A stretch of DNA of 64,000 nucleotides from Henningerozyma blattae CBS 6284 (GCF_000315915.1 NC_020187.1:186001-250000); one strand, 5' to 3'; positions 9,791 to 22,260 are shown, numbered from the stretch's first letter. A program made the numbers and translations. Notes: generated from the letters alone by a model not told the origin.

Positions 9791-10972
9791 ATGCCGGCAC
9801 AAAATCAATTTCGAGTCATCATTGGCTCTTATGAACATAATATTATGTGTTTATCACTAAATCTAGATAAAGAAACACCTCTATTTACTCCAATTTTCCA
9901 TTTCCAAGCCCATTCTTTAAGTGTAAAATGTATGGATATTAATCAAAGGTATTTAGTCTCTGGTTCAAATGATGAACATATTAGAATTTACGATCTTCAA
10001 AAAAGAAAAGAATTAGGTACCTTACTTGCTCACCAAGGTTCAATTACAGGTTTGAAATTTTCTAAGACAGAAGATAATAAAAGTAAATGGCTATTTTCAT
10101 CTTCCGATGATAAAAATATTATTATCTGGAGAGTTAAAGATTGGGAAAATTTTGGTATATTAAAAGGTCATATGAATAGAATTAATGATTTCGATATTCA
10201 TCCATCAAATAGAATTGCTGTAAGTGTCAGCGAAGATCATACGATTAGATTATGGAATTTAATGACTGTCAAGAAAGCTGCAGTTCTAAAATTGAAAAAA
10301 TACTCTCAAAATGGTCAATTTGTAAGATGGTTCAATAATGGTGAGTATTTTGCCGTTGCCCTTCTAAATAAAGTTTTGGTTTATAAGACCTCCACCGCAA
10401 AAGTTCATTGTGAAATAGATATGGGTAAAAAAACTATAATGCATATGGAGAGTGAGATTATAAAAGATAACAAAGAATACTTATGTATTGGTATGAGTGA
10501 TGGTAATGTTCACTTTTATTACACGGAGAAGCTATTTAACTTGGAGACAGATGAAAATGATGATGAAGAAATTTCTGGCCAAAAATTTGAACCAGAATTC
10601 TCTTTGTTAGGGCATTCTAATCGTGTTAAAGATTTCAGATTTTATTCCAATGAGTTTAGCAAGTATTTAGTTACAATTAGTTCAGATGGTAAGATTGTTG
10701 TTTGGGATATGAAGACCACAGACCAAGTAGCAGTATATGATGTTGGCGAACGATTGAATTGTCTAGCGGTCTGTGATGAAAGCATCGAGAAAACTGATAC
10801 TATGAAAAAGAGGGCTACTGACTCAACTATAGAAAATGACCTACAAAGTGAATATGAAACTGATACTGAAGAACTTAAAAAAGTGATGTTTGGCAAAGAT
10901 AAAAAGAAGAAGAAAAATTCTAAAAAGAATGCTAATAAAAGAAGAAAAGTCACTGTCGAATATGAAAAATAA
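9791..10972 (+). CDS. MAK11: WD40 ribosome-biogenesis factor Mak11
   Basis: Mak11 is a nucleolar WD40 protein (human PAK1IP1 homologue) needed for 60S subunit assembly and originally for killer-virus maintenance. The 393-aa product starts at ATG 9791. It has WD-type repeats such as SGSNDEHIRIYDL (about residue 57), SSSDDKNIIIWRVKDW (about 107), SVSEDHTIRLWNL (about 146) and TISSDGKIVVWDM (about 295). It ends in a basic stretch (KDKKKKKNSKKN, KRRK) that looks like a nuclear/nucleolar signal. It is shorter than S. cerevisiae Mak11 (468 aa), mainly in low-complexity regions. It is convergent with LYS1. Confidence 0.92.
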   Translation: MPAQNQFRVIIGSYEHNIMCLSLNLDKETPLFTPIFHFQAHSLSVKCMDINQRYLVSGSNDEHIRIYDLQKRKELGTLLAHQGSITGLKFSKTEDNKSKWLFSSSDDKNIIIWRVKDWENFGILKGHMNRINDFDIHPSNRIAVSVSEDHTIRLWNLMTVKKAAVLKLKKYSQNGQFVRWFNNGEYFAVALLNKVLVYKTSTAKVHCEIDMGKKTIMHMESEIIKDNKEYLCIGMSDGNVHFYYTEKLFNLETDENDDEEISGQKFEPEFSLLGHSNRVKDFRFYSNEFSKYLVTISSDGKIVVWDMKTTDQVAVYDVGERLNCLAVCDESIEKTDTMKKRATDSTIENDLQSEYETDTEELKKVMFGKDKKKKKNSKKNANKRRKVTVEYEK

Positions 10973-11145
10973 TTTTACAGAAATATAAAGGAAAATGTAA
11001 TTCCGTTTTATACTATTGAGAATATATATCTATATCTATATAAGTATACATAAATGAATTTAATATTGTCTCATATACGGCAAAATTTAGGAACATCGTG
11101 TAATCATCTTGAGATCATAAATGGATCCAAGATTGGTTTGAACAA

Positions 11146-12772
<1,627 letters not shown>

Positions 12773-15367
12773 ATGACAGGAGAATCTGATCATAGAGCTG
12801 GTCGCTCTCCATTTTTGGCAGTTCCAAATTCTTATCAACAAGCGTCTCAGGGACAAAATCGAAATCAAAATAATAGCAGCATATCACCAAGGAATAATAT
12901 CAACAATAATACCTCTAATAATATCAATAATAGTAATACTAATCCTCTTCATATTGGCAGCAATGTGCGGCCCACGATGCATTTAACCTCGATGGCGGCT
13001 GCTATAACAATGAGTCCATTGGGACAAAAAACACCTTCTAACCTACATCAACGAGAAAGAGAGGCTGCTTCCTTAACAACCCCAAACCACCATAGAACAC
13101 CAGCAATATCTGGCCAGCAACTCCAGAGCCAACAACAAAGTTCAGGATTGCTTGGATCAATGTCTAAGAATGGTTTATTTGCTTCGGCGTTACCTTCTAG
13201 TCTTAGAAAGGTCAGCTTCCAAAGAGAATATAGAGATCCTGTTATTATGGATGGGAATACTACTACTTTGGGCTCTAATGTGCCTAAGAATAGCTTAAAC
13301 TATGGAAATCCTATAGATAATGATGGTCTAACGACTACATTGATAACTACTACATCTGCTGCAGAATTAGAAAATGGAAATAACAGTAATATAAACACAG
13401 GAACCGGAACTAATGAACCTTTTGATTTTGCAGATATGTCAACTATCGATAAGTTACAATCGTGGAGACAAGACGCATTATTTCAACATTTGTATTCAAC
13501 TGCAGAATTTATTGGCAATAAAATTCTTTCCATGACAAACGACTCAACAGATGCTTTTTGGTTAGCACAGATATATTACCAAAGCGGAGAATATACAAGA
13601 GCGATTGATTTGTTATCAAATAGTACATCTTCGGTTGGTGGTAGTGCAATTACCAATAATTGGGTCACTATCAGTATCCCTTGTAGATATTTAATGGGAC
13701 TATGCCTTGTTGAGTTAAAGAAGTTTGATGAAGCGTTAGATATTATCGGTGAAGAAACTCTATTTATTCCTGAACCCATTAATAACTCTAACACGACTAA
13801 TAATCAGAGCACTACAAATAATACTAGCGAGAAAAGCTCCTTAGATGCTGGAATCGACTTGGAATCATCAATGTCTTACCTAAGGGGCCGTATATATTTA
13901 TACCAGAACAATTTTAATAAAGCAAAGACGTCGTTTATTAATTCTATTCTAATAGATATTAAAAATTTTGAAGCTTATGAACAATTAACATCTAAAAATC
14001 TATTAACACCAAAAGAAGAATTAGATCTTCTTAATAAATTAGATTTTTCTACTTTAGATGATAATGAGGAATTAATTAAAAATCTATACTATTTGAGACT
14101 AAAAAATCTGATATCAGTATCTCCAAATTCAAATTTAATTGACTATAATAATCAAATTGATTTTAAAGAATCAAAAAATATTTTAATTGAGCAATATAAT
14201 TTAGAAAATAATATTGATATTTTATTATTTGAAATTGAAAATTATTATAATTCATGTAAATTTGAAAAATGTATCGATTATTGTGAGAAGGCCTTGGAAA
14301 TTGATGCATTTAATAAAAACATCTTAACAGTATATATATCGTCCTTGTATGAGCAAGATGCAAAGAATAAATTATTTTTAATATCACATAAGCTATCACA
14401 GAATTTACCGAATTCTGAAGTTACTTGGTTCAGTATACGGCACATACTTATCTTTTCAATTAATAAAATTAATGAGGCAAGAAAAAACTTTTCAAAATCT
14501 TCTTTAATTGATTCGAGTTTTGCCCCGGCATGGCTAGGATTTGCCCATACCTTTGCAATAGAAAATGAGCATGATCAAGCTATATCTGCATATTCAACAG
14601 CATCTAGATTTTTCCAGGGCATGAATTCACCAAATCTATTTCTTGGTATGCAATACATGTCAATTAATACTTTATCTTTGGCGGAAGAATATTTTATTCT
14701 ATCATACGATATTAATCCAAACGATCCTTTACTATTAAATGAAATGGGTGTTCTGTATTTTAAAAAAAGTGATTTGCAAAAATCAAAGAAATTTTTAAAG
14801 AGAGCCTTGGATGCATCAAATAAGAGTTTAAACCCTAACTCAAAAACTGCTCTATCAATTCAAATTAATTTAGCACATACTTTTAGAAAATTAAATGAAT
14901 TTGAAAAATCAGTGCAATTAATCAAATCGGTCTTAGAAATTTCTGGTAAAAATTCAAACTTATTATGCAATTTGGGGTTTCTCTATTTAAAATTAAGACA
15001 ATTCCAATACGCCATTGATAATTTGCATACAGCTTTATCAATAAATCCTTCCAATCAATTAGCACAGGAGTTACTTATTCGTGCTTTGGAATTAAATGTT
15101 TTAATAAAGTTGGATAGTGATCACCCATTAAACTTTTTACAATCTAATAGCAATCAGATCAATGCAGATAATAATAAAAAGATATCTGAATCCAATTTTT
15201 CAACTTCAGATACTACAAGTACTAGAAGCAGTACCAATTCACGAAAACGATCCAATAAAAATATTTTGATTTCTGATGAATTTAGTAAGAAATTAAGAAC
15301 AAGCAATTTCTTTAATAATGATAATGCTAGCACCAGTCATAGCGCTTCCAATATTAGTACTTTCTAG
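12773..15367 (+). CDS. CDC16: Anaphase-promoting complex TPR subunit Cdc16
   Basis: Cdc16 is a TPR-repeat subunit of the APC/C ubiquitin ligase. The product is 864 aa (840 in S. cerevisiae). An N-terminal low-complexity, Asn/Ser/Gln-rich region of about 220 residues contains the conserved SMSKNGLFASALPSSLRKVSFQREY segment in pieces. TPRs run from about residue 225 to 785, for example FWLAQIYYQSGEYTRA, AWLGFAHTFAIENEHDQA and NPNDPLLLNEMGVLYFKKSD. The C-terminal tail contains a basic stretch (SRKRSNKN). ATG 12773 is the first in frame. Neighbours are LYS1 upstream and the YKL023W-position gene downstream. Confidence 0.95.
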   Translation: MTGESDHRAGRSPFLAVPNSYQQASQGQNRNQNNSSISPRNNINNNTSNNINNSNTNPLHIGSNVRPTMHLTSMAAAITMSPLGQKTPSNLHQREREAASLTTPNHHRTPAISGQQLQSQQQSSGLLGSMSKNGLFASALPSSLRKVSFQREYRDPVIMDGNTTTLGSNVPKNSLNYGNPIDNDGLTTTLITTTSAAELENGNNSNINTGTGTNEPFDFADMSTIDKLQSWRQDALFQHLYSTAEFIGNKILSMTNDSTDAFWLAQIYYQSGEYTRAIDLLSNSTSSVGGSAITNNWVTISIPCRYLMGLCLVELKKFDEALDIIGEETLFIPEPINNSNTTNNQSTTNNTSEKSSLDAGIDLESSMSYLRGRIYLYQNNFNKAKTSFINSILIDIKNFEAYEQLTSKNLLTPKEELDLLNKLDFSTLDDNEELIKNLYYLRLKNLISVSPNSNLIDYNNQIDFKESKNILIEQYNLENNIDILLFEIENYYNSCKFEKCIDYCEKALEIDAFNKNILTVYISSLYEQDAKNKLFLISHKLSQNLPNSEVTWFSIRHILIFSINKINEARKNFSKSSLIDSSFAPAWLGFAHTFAIENEHDQAISAYSTASRFFQGMNSPNLFLGMQYMSINTLSLAEEYFILSYDINPNDPLLLNEMGVLYFKKSDLQKSKKFLKRALDASNKSLNPNSKTALSIQINLAHTFRKLNEFEKSVQLIKSVLEISGKNSNLLCNLGFLYLKLRQFQYAIDNLHTALSINPSNQLAQELLIRALELNVLIKLDSDHPLNFLQSNSNQINADNNKKISESNFSTSDTTSTRSSTNSRKRSNKNILISDEFSKKLRTSNFFNNDNASTSHSASNISTF

Positions 15368-15773
15368 CACACTTGTTAATAGTGCCTCTATTGCCAATTT
15401 GATTCTGTTTGTTATCAAGTTCAGTACATTTTATTGCATTAACTAATCTTTCAATCAATTTACATATCCATTTTGTTTTCATTTTATTAGCATTTTTAAT
15501 TCAGCATTTTATTGGGTTTGTTTTTTCCTCGTCGACAATATGCATTACTTTATCTATATTGTTAATTGGCACATAAAAAGTTATATACATTTATAGATGC
15601 ATGTTCACAATTATTTATTGGTAATAATAAACACGATTTATGTTAGCATTCAGATTTGAGTAACTAAATTATATACTAATGTGAATTACTTGGTAAATCT
15701 ATTCAAAAAAGTAAATTATATGGCCAATAATGCTAAGGGTGTATAAGTTATTCGTAGCAATGAGTGAAATTAG
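15368..15773. other. Convergent 3' region after CDC16
   Basis: This 406 bp AT-rich spacer lies between the convergent CDC16 and the Lys/Asn-rich gene. It holds T-rich, terminator-like sequence and no credible ORF. Confidence 0.5.
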
Positions 15774-17645
15774 CTAAAAATATACAAATAAATCTTCTCT
15801 TTTCAGATTTTTTGCACTCTTGTCGGCAATATTGATGGTTACTTTGTTATCCCTGTTTTTTTTCTTATTGGATTTCTTTGTCTTTTTAGTATAGTCAGTA
15901 TTATTTCTGTGAATATTTTCATTTGTAGAAGTTGAGCTTCTATTATTAAGAGATACAACATCAGGTATCTTTTTACCAGAACGTCTGTTTTTGTGATTTG
16001 TATTTTCGATAGCATTGTCATTCGTATCATTAGTATGATCTTCAGTTTGTAACACAACATTCTTCTTTCTATTATTTTTTCTATCGGACGTTCTACTTTT
16101 CTTTTCTGTAATATGAAGATTTTCATTATCAATACTTATTATCTCTTGGCGGTTTAAACCTAATGCTTGTTCTTCTGTCAATTCCTGTACTTTTCTGGTA
16201 TCAGACTTACTTTTATTATTTTTGGTTTTTGAGTCGCTGCTTTGTGAAAGCGTTGTACGTACATTCTCACTATTGTTAAGATTATCACATTTGTTATTAT
16301 AGTTGTTATTCGCATAATTTACGTTAGAACTAGTTTTATTTTTAATATTGTCTTCAGATATAGGTTCATTGTTATTGGATATATTGGAAGACCGGTCCTT
16401 AGGTTTGAGCTTTTTGTTGTTAGTGATTATTTTTTTCTCAAGCTTTTCTGACGTGTCAGGGATTTTGGTCGGTAATTTCTTACTTTTCTTTGAGGATGAT
16501 TCTATATTTTTAGGTTGCTTGGCCACTTTTTTATTATTTTTCTGCCTATTGTTTCCTTCTACTCCCTTTTCAATTTTCATCTTCAAAAATAGCTGTAAGT
16601 GTTCCTCTAGTTCTTTAATTATTTGTTTTTGTAAAGTTTTACTACTTTTCATCTCTCGTTTATTTTCTAATTCTATTTGCTTTAATTCTTGGCGACAATT
16701 TATAATTTTCTGTTGTATATCAATTATTTCTGGACTAGAGTCATTTCCAACTTTCTGTGTTTGATTTCTTAAAGTTCTCCTTAGAGCTCTAATTTGTTTT
16801 CTCTTTTTATCAATTAAATTTTTGAATTCAGCCTTATTTTGATGTTGGATTTCAGACCCAGAAGGAGTTTTAAAAGGGAACTTTTTTGATTCAGTAACTA
16901 AGTTCTGGTATATATAAATTTTAAATCGAATAGTTTCTAAAACCTCATCCTTTTTCTTATTTGTCGTCAAATCTTCTTCAATATTTGTTACTGATACCTT
17001 GCTATTTTTCTCAACGTTCTTATTGTTTATCTCATTATTAGTAGTATATTTTAAAGCCTGTTCATGAACATCTAGATCTCTTAGTTTTTTAGCAAGTGAT
17101 TCTTCTAACCATCTTATGCACTCTGACTGTAATGCGATGTTCTCATCTTCATCCTCTATGGTACAAAGATCAGAATTGTTAGCAAGCCTTATCATCTCAG
17201 AAGTATTATCTTTTAAGTTTGTATTTAAAGTATTTGGGGATTTTTGTTTTATTTTGATATCTTCCAAGCCATTCAATTCTGGCTTTTTTCTTTCGTTTTG
17301 CCTGTTTCTATCTTTCTTTCCCCTTTGAATATTTTTTGCACCTATTTGACTTCTAGACTCATTTTTTTCATTTTCATAAACTTTAGAGTTGATATTCGAA
17401 ATATTAGATAATATCATGCTATCCAGGTCGTCAAATAAATCACTATACTCATCTGAAATTCGTAAAGACACATTATTTTTGTTATTGTTAAGATTAGGTG
17501 AAGATATGAGACTTGATTCTCCCTTATTTTCAGTATTTGGAGTTGAAACTAGCCATCTAGATTTCTTTTTAGGTGCAGTATCTGTGTGAGTTAGGGGTGC
17601 ATTTTCTTCTAGCAAAAATCCCATTATTTCTTGTTCCTCCATCAT
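15774..17645 (-). CDS. Lys/Asn-rich coiled-coil protein in the YKL023W (SKA1) position
   Basis: This is a 623-aa, strongly charged, low-complexity protein starting at the tandem ATG-ATG at 17645. A helical segment of about residues 255-365 (EFKNLIDKKRKQIRALRRT, then QQKIINCRQELKQIELENK and KQIIKELEEHLQLFLKMK) is likely coiled coil. The remainder is Asn/Lys/Ser-rich with basic clusters. It lies between CDC16 and URA6 on the same relative strand as S. cerevisiae YKL023W, the Ski-complex-associated protein Ska1 (about 280 aa). I infer it is the positional counterpart, greatly lengthened by low-complexity sequence. I do not recognise a domain, so function is uncertain. Its upstream region (17646-18024) is shared with URA6 and holds a possible small ORF. 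Confidence 0.6.
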   Translation of the reverse strand: MMEEQEIMGFLLEENAPLTHTDTAPKKKSRWLVSTPNTENKGESSLISSPNLNNNKNNVSLRISDEYSDLFDDLDSMILSNISNINSKVYENEKNESRSQIGAKNIQRGKKDRNRQNERKKPELNGLEDIKIKQKSPNTLNTNLKDNTSEMIRLANNSDLCTIEDEDENIALQSECIRWLEESLAKKLRDLDVHEQALKYTTNNEINNKNVEKNSKVSVTNIEEDLTTNKKKDEVLETIRFKIYIYQNLVTESKKFPFKTPSGSEIQHQNKAEFKNLIDKKRKQIRALRRTLRNQTQKVGNDSSPEIIDIQQKIINCRQELKQIELENKREMKSSKTLQKQIIKELEEHLQLFLKMKIEKGVEGNNRQKNNKKVAKQPKNIESSSKKSKKLPTKIPDTSEKLEKKIITNNKKLKPKDRSSNISNNNEPISEDNIKNKTSSNVNYANNNYNNKCDNLNNSENVRTTLSQSSDSKTKNNKSKSDTRKVQELTEEQALGLNRQEIISIDNENLHITEKKSRTSDRKNNRKKNVVLQTEDHTNDTNDNAIENTNHKNRRSGKKIPDVVSLNNRSSTSTNENIHRNNTDYTKKTKKSNKKKNRDNKVTINIADKSAKNLKREDLFVYF

Positions 17646-17673
17646 AAGATATATTTAATTCTTGTTTTGCTTA

Positions 17674-17847
17674 CTAGTCGCTACTATATTCAGATCTTAA
17701 TTCACAATCAGAAAATTTGTTATACAATGCTTGAATCCACACCTCTCCTGTGACCAAATTCTTATAAGTATAGCAGAAGCCTAAAGATCTTTGGCTATAT
17801 AGTGATGGTACCTTAAAAATATGAAGTGTTTTAAAAGTTTCTGACAT
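17674..17847 (-). CDS. Possible small protein, 57 aa, unrecognised
   Basis: This short minus-strand ORF begins MSETFKTLHIFKVPSLYS at ATG 17847 and ends 28 bp before the start of the Lys/Asn-rich gene, in another frame. The frame is also open for 17 codons upstream (IAVNFSHFVP directly before the Met) but has no upstream ATG before a stop. Composition is rich in aromatic and hydrophobic residues and unlike the low-complexity neighbours, so it looks protein-like. It may be a short gene fired from the URA6 divergent promoter, a uORF of the next gene, the end of a lost gene, or chance. Confidence 0.3.
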   Translation of the reverse strand: MSETFKTLHIFKVPSLYSQRSLGFCYTYKNLVTGEVWIQALYNKFSDCELRSEYSSD

Positions 17848-18024
17848 TGGTACAAAGTGTGAAAAATTAACGGCGATTTTTCCTAAGCGGGAATCCAAAA
17901 CTAATGCGATGTTAAAAAAAAACAGTAACTACCGAAGAATTTATATAACGTAGAAGAATTTAAATCTGTAGTTTTTAGAGAAAACTTTTACATATTTATA
18001 TGCAAATTAAATAAGGAGAGTAAA

Positions 18025-18645
18025 ATGAGTGTCATTAAAAAGCCAACTTTTAATTCAGATCAAATTTCTGTTATCTTTGTTCTGGGTGGTCCAGGTGCTG
18101 GTAAAGGAACCCAGTGTACCAAATTAGTTGACAATTACCAATTTGTTCATCTATCTGCTGGTGATTTATTACGTGCTGAGCAAGCTCGTGATGGTTCAGA
18201 AGTTGGTGCTTTGATCAAACACTATATTATGGAAGGCTTAATTGTCCCTCAAGAGATCACTATTGGTTTGTTAAAGAGTGCTATTGCTGAAAATTTTGAA
18301 AAATATAATAAAACTAAGTTTCTAATAGATGGCTTCCCAAGAAAAATGGATCAGGCCATTACTTTCGAAGAAGAGATTGTTCCAAGTAAATTTACCTTAT
18401 TTTTTGATTGTTCTGAAGAAGTCATGTTAAAGAGGTTATTAGAGCGTGGTAAAACAAGTGGTAGATCTGATGATAATATCGATTCCATCAAGAAAAGATT
18501 TAAAACTTTTGAAGAAACCAGTATGCCAGTTGTGGAATATTTTGAATCTCAAAATAAAGTAGTAAAAGTTAATTGTGAGAAATCTGTTGACGAAGTATAC
18601 GCAGATGTTAAAAAGGCTATTGCCGAAAGAATTCAAAATAAATGA
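18025..18645 (+). CDS. URA6: UMP/CMP (uridylate) kinase Ura6
   Basis: Ura6 phosphorylates UMP (and dUMP, CMP, AMP) to the diphosphate in pyrimidine biosynthesis; it is cytoplasmic/nuclear. The 206-aa product (204 in S. cerevisiae) has the adenylate-kinase P-loop GGPGAGKGT at residues 21-29, LSAGDLLRAE, the NMP-binding LIDGFPRKMDQA, and the LID-region arginines in RGKTSGRSDDN. All active-site motifs are intact. ATG 18025 lies in good yeast context (AAAATGAGT). This is the last gene of the chromosome XI-like block; the expected next gene PAN3 is not present. Confidence 0.96.
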   Translation: MSVIKKPTFNSDQISVIFVLGGPGAGKGTQCTKLVDNYQFVHLSAGDLLRAEQARDGSEVGALIKHYIMEGLIVPQEITIGLLKSAIAENFEKYNKTKFLIDGFPRKMDQAITFEEEIVPSKFTLFFDCSEEVMLKRLLERGKTSGRSDDNIDSIKKRFKTFEETSMPVVEYFESQNKVVKVNCEKSVDEVYADVKKAIAERIQNK

Positions 18646-19936
18646 ACAGATCAAATTATTAATTCTATAAAATTATCTTTTCTTTTTTGCATAAGTATAC
18701 TATTAATATAATAGATAATTATAAATATCTACATATCAGCATCTATATACAATAATAAATAACATAAGATGTATTAAAAATAAACCCTCTGTATTCCTAA
18801 CAGTCGTGGGACTTAATTATGAACGAAAGTTTTCTAGCAATATGAGACCTTAAAATATTAGAGAATAGTTTAAGATCTCAAATTTTTACTACTAGATTAG
18901 AATTCTAAAAAGTAATTTTTTAAATGCACTAATATTTTACCATTAATTACGTAGAAACACTCTATGGGACATTGGAGAATAATAAGTCAAATCTAAGACA
19001 ACAAATAAATATCTTTGTTAATATATCTAACTCATTTTGTTTAATATATTCAGTCTTTATTATATTTATAATAAAATATGTAGTACATCTAAATATTCTA
19101 TCATGTTATGATGTTTTCAAAAATGTTAACCTAGAAGTAAGTTTTAGAGAAGTACTAAAGATTTATTGAGTTTTGACTACAAATTTTAGGTAACTTTTGT
19201 CTCTTATTGTCTGGAGAGTATTAATATTCTAAACATATTTATATTTTAAGATACTTCCTCATTACTATATTTTTACTATTAACTCTGAGTTATTGGCAAA
19301 AAATCTAAAATATATTTGCTAGATTTAAGCCACTAGATATGCTTTTTAAAAATAGGGGCTCTCGAATATTTGAAAAATGCTTAGGCCTCTTAAAAATACC
19401 TCTCTAAAGTTAACATATGCACCTTTAATATTCAAAATAATATATTACAATAGAAATGAATTCCATAAAAACAATAATTTTAAAACTAAAGTAGCCACAA
19501 GAAAATTTTTTCTTAAAGAGCAAATATTGTTGGCCCTAATATTTGAATTCTAGTTTAATTGCTTGCTGGGTTACTCCCTTTAAAGTTTATATTGTTTAAT
19601 TATACCTCCATCATTTAGAAGTCACTTCTTATTTAATACTATATTCTGAGTTAGAATAAATGGTTAATATTGGTATAATATTAGGTTAAAATAAACATAG
19701 ACTGAAAAGGTAATGTTATTTTATAGAGAGGTTTCTTAAGAATATTGTCAGATCTCTTTGTTCAATCGCTTGAAAATAAATTTTAAAAACCATCAAACAT
19801 AGGCATACTAACAATGATATTAAAAAGTTTTTAAAAAATTAATACAAATCTTTTAGTTGTTTGGTGTAAGTTTTTTTATTCATAAAATTCTAATTTTAAT
19901 ATTGAAAACTTAATGCTATAAATCTAATCACTATAT

Positions 19937-20087
19937 TTGTTCGGCCGAGAGATAGTAGTATTGAGTAAGTTATTTCGGCTGACTTGAACAAAAATTGTAC
20001 TTACTTCAGGTGATTCTGTTGTGCAGTAATAAACATTTTTGAGAAAATACTCGGGTTCAACAGAACAATATAGTCAATACATTACTG
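19937..20087. repeat. Cluster of interleaved inverted repeats
   Basis: Three inverted repeats lie within 151 bp. TTGTTCGGCCGA (19937-19948) faces TCGGC (19975-19979) and GAACAA (19986-19991). TTCTGTTG (20014-20021) faces CAACAGAA (20058-20065). CAGTAAT (20024-20030) faces ATTACTG (20081-20087). The last two interleave. This could be RNA structure or chance; no protein is encoded. Confidence 0.5.
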
Positions 20088-21621
20088 TATTATTTGAAAA
20101 AATTAATTATATTTATAATTAGTGAATATAAGAATACGTAAGCAAGACCAATTAGGTTCCTACGATAAAGAGTTTGAACCCTAAAATAAAAAGGGATAGG
20201 TTAGGTACAAAATTTGGTTCTTGTCCTAAGTTTAATTAAGGTAGGAAGGGGCTTATTGTTCAATCTTGAGTTGAATTTAACAGTAGTGGATCTGGCAACT
20301 GGTAACAATGCTAGAAGATGTTATGAATACTTACAGTTCCCAAGTGTATAGCTGGCTGCAATGAATGTGAGTTTATTTGTTTGGTGAAGTAACCAAGAGC
20401 ATTTTATATTTGGTCACCTAGAAAGCATTTCTGATAAAGTCGTAATATCATTATTATTATACGGTAGTTGTTATATTTAAGAGACAGTTGTAATCCAATC
20501 AAGATGGTAGAGGTTATAAGTATTGTTAATGTTAAAAGCGTGTGTCATCTTAGTTGAGGCTATAACTCTTATAATATATGTCTTTTCTCTATATGAAAAT
20601 AAAAGAAAGTCAAGTGGAAACCAGTGTTAGATTGCCAGCAAATAAAATCATAATAAAGAATGAGTCAATTTAATTATTGTCTGTTTTTATCTCATTTTCA
20701 CAATTTAAATTTAATAAATTCTTCACGATCTGGAATATATATTAATGAGAAGGCTACCTAATTGCTTACTGTGAGAATTACTTTAAGTAACTTAGATTTT
20801 AAAAGGAGTAACGATCGGCAATAGCATTTTGAGGAATATTGAAAAAACAGATCAATTTTTGGAGTTAGATTTGATGAAGTACCTAGAAGTAAAGTTTTAC
20901 CTAACAGTTACATAGGTACTTATAGTACCTGAAAAAGCCTTGCTGGGAATTAATTAGAGGCCGGCGATGATCCTTACCAAATTAAACAGGGAATTTAAAA
21001 AAAGATATACAGAGAATACTAAATAACTAGTTAATCAACAAGTAACTCTAGCTAAGGCAAATAGAACTCATATTATTAACAAGCTCTATAGTTTTGTTAT
21101 TGCAAATTTCTGTCCAAAAATATGTTCCAGATGCGCATCTGTTAGTAAACACAACCCCACATGTAGCATGTACCCTATGGACAGTATAAAAACTTTAAAT
21201 CTATTTTAGATGCCTATGATAAAGAAGTAGGAGATGAGATGCCCTCTTATAGGTCGTTTCCTTAGTTCAACCAAATGGATATCCGTTGGAATAGATATTT
21301 TCTATAGTAGGAAATATCATTCCTCAATCTCGTTCAACTCTTCAAATCTTTTCACAGAGTCCCGACCCTTCCGCCGTTCGTCATCGCTCTGGAAACAGAC
21401 CTTAAAATATTCCGAAATTTGCAAGTGGGCGGAATAGGAACATATTCCCCGATTGAACAGAAGAACACCCAGGTCATACGGCATCACAAATGCCACTACA
21501 AATGAAAAATTCACCTTCGAAAAATGTTTCAGAGCTTAGATATTTGGGAAGCAGCAGGGTGGAAAAATAAGCCATATGGGTTGCCTAATTACTCACAATG
21601 CACCTTTTTTCCCTCTATTTA

Positions 21622-21629
21622 TGGGTGTA
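21622..21629 (-). promoter_or_regulatory. Aft1/Aft2-type iron-response site upstream of ARN gene
   Basis: Read on the minus strand, TACACCCA fits the Aft1 consensus YRCACCCR exactly. Two TGCACCT sequences (near 21598 and 21632) flank it, one base short of the TGCACCC core. The site lies about 630 bp upstream of the siderophore-transporter ATG, further than usual, so the assignment is tentative. Confidence 0.4.
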
Positions 21630-22143
21630 TTTGCACCTAAAGAGAGGTCTTCTTTACGATTTATATAGTGCCCTGCCGCTGCTGTATTTACGATGCTTCC
21701 AATGAATGCTGATGCCTCGACCCTATCGCTTGGATGTTTACACTATTAGCTACAAATCCAAAGAAAAGTTGGTTATTTGGTTGATATTTTGTCGCTGTCT
21801 ATCGGGGTATAGAGATGAACCGGGACAAAACTATGAATTATTAAACTACGAGAATAAGATGCTGGGCTTTTCCTTTCCATTAGGCATTGCATATGTCTAC
21901 TAAGGAACCTTGAGTGAAAGGTGAAAAAACCTCTTTTATCTTAGGAAACTCTAGTCCTCTTAAACCTTAAATGAACTTTTGATGCCTAATATAGAAGGAT
22001 ATACAGGATAAAATAGGTGTTATGAAAGATGAGGTCACATTTATGAAAAAGAAAGGAGCAAGAAAGTAAATTTTAAGTTGTCTTGGTGTCTAAGGTGGGG
22101 TATGTCAATAATCTGATTGGTGCTTAGAATCTATGCTTGACAT

Positions 22144-22151
22144 TATAAATA
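22144..22151 (+). promoter_or_regulatory. TATA box of ARN gene
   Basis: TATAAATA lies 110 bp upstream of the ATG at 22261, a normal distance for a regulated yeast promoter. Confidence 0.5.
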
Positions 22152-22260
22152 GAACCAGTCTTATTTTGATAACTTGTGTAAAAACACATTTTACTTTTCT
22201 ACAATTATTATATTTGCTTTAGAGTAAAACAATCTAGATAAACATTTTACGGGGTTAACT

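Larger units (their letters stand above)
18646..22260. other. Gene-poor 3.6 kb interval between URA6 and the ARN transporter
   Basis: I find no ORF above 67 codons and no recognisable protein fragment here. The interval holds a cluster of inverted repeats at 19937-20087, a perfect 7-bp hairpin AGGTACT/AGTACCT at 20924-20940, and Aft1-like sites in its right-hand part that could serve the siderophore transporter. A TACTAAC heptamer at 19806-19812 followed by TAG at 19854-19856 is intron-like, but no exon fits it. PAN3, expected after URA6 from S. cerevisiae gene order, is missing. Confidence 0.6.

Noticed and set aside
19806..19856. TACTAAC branch-point and TAG acceptor pair
   Set aside because: No GTATGT donor with an exon upstream and no coding frame downstream; the heptamer alone is expected by chance.
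21405..21425. TATTCCGAAATTTG as a possible CDEIII
   Set aside because: The sequence before it is GC-mixed rather than an AT-rich CDEII, and no CDEI is present.
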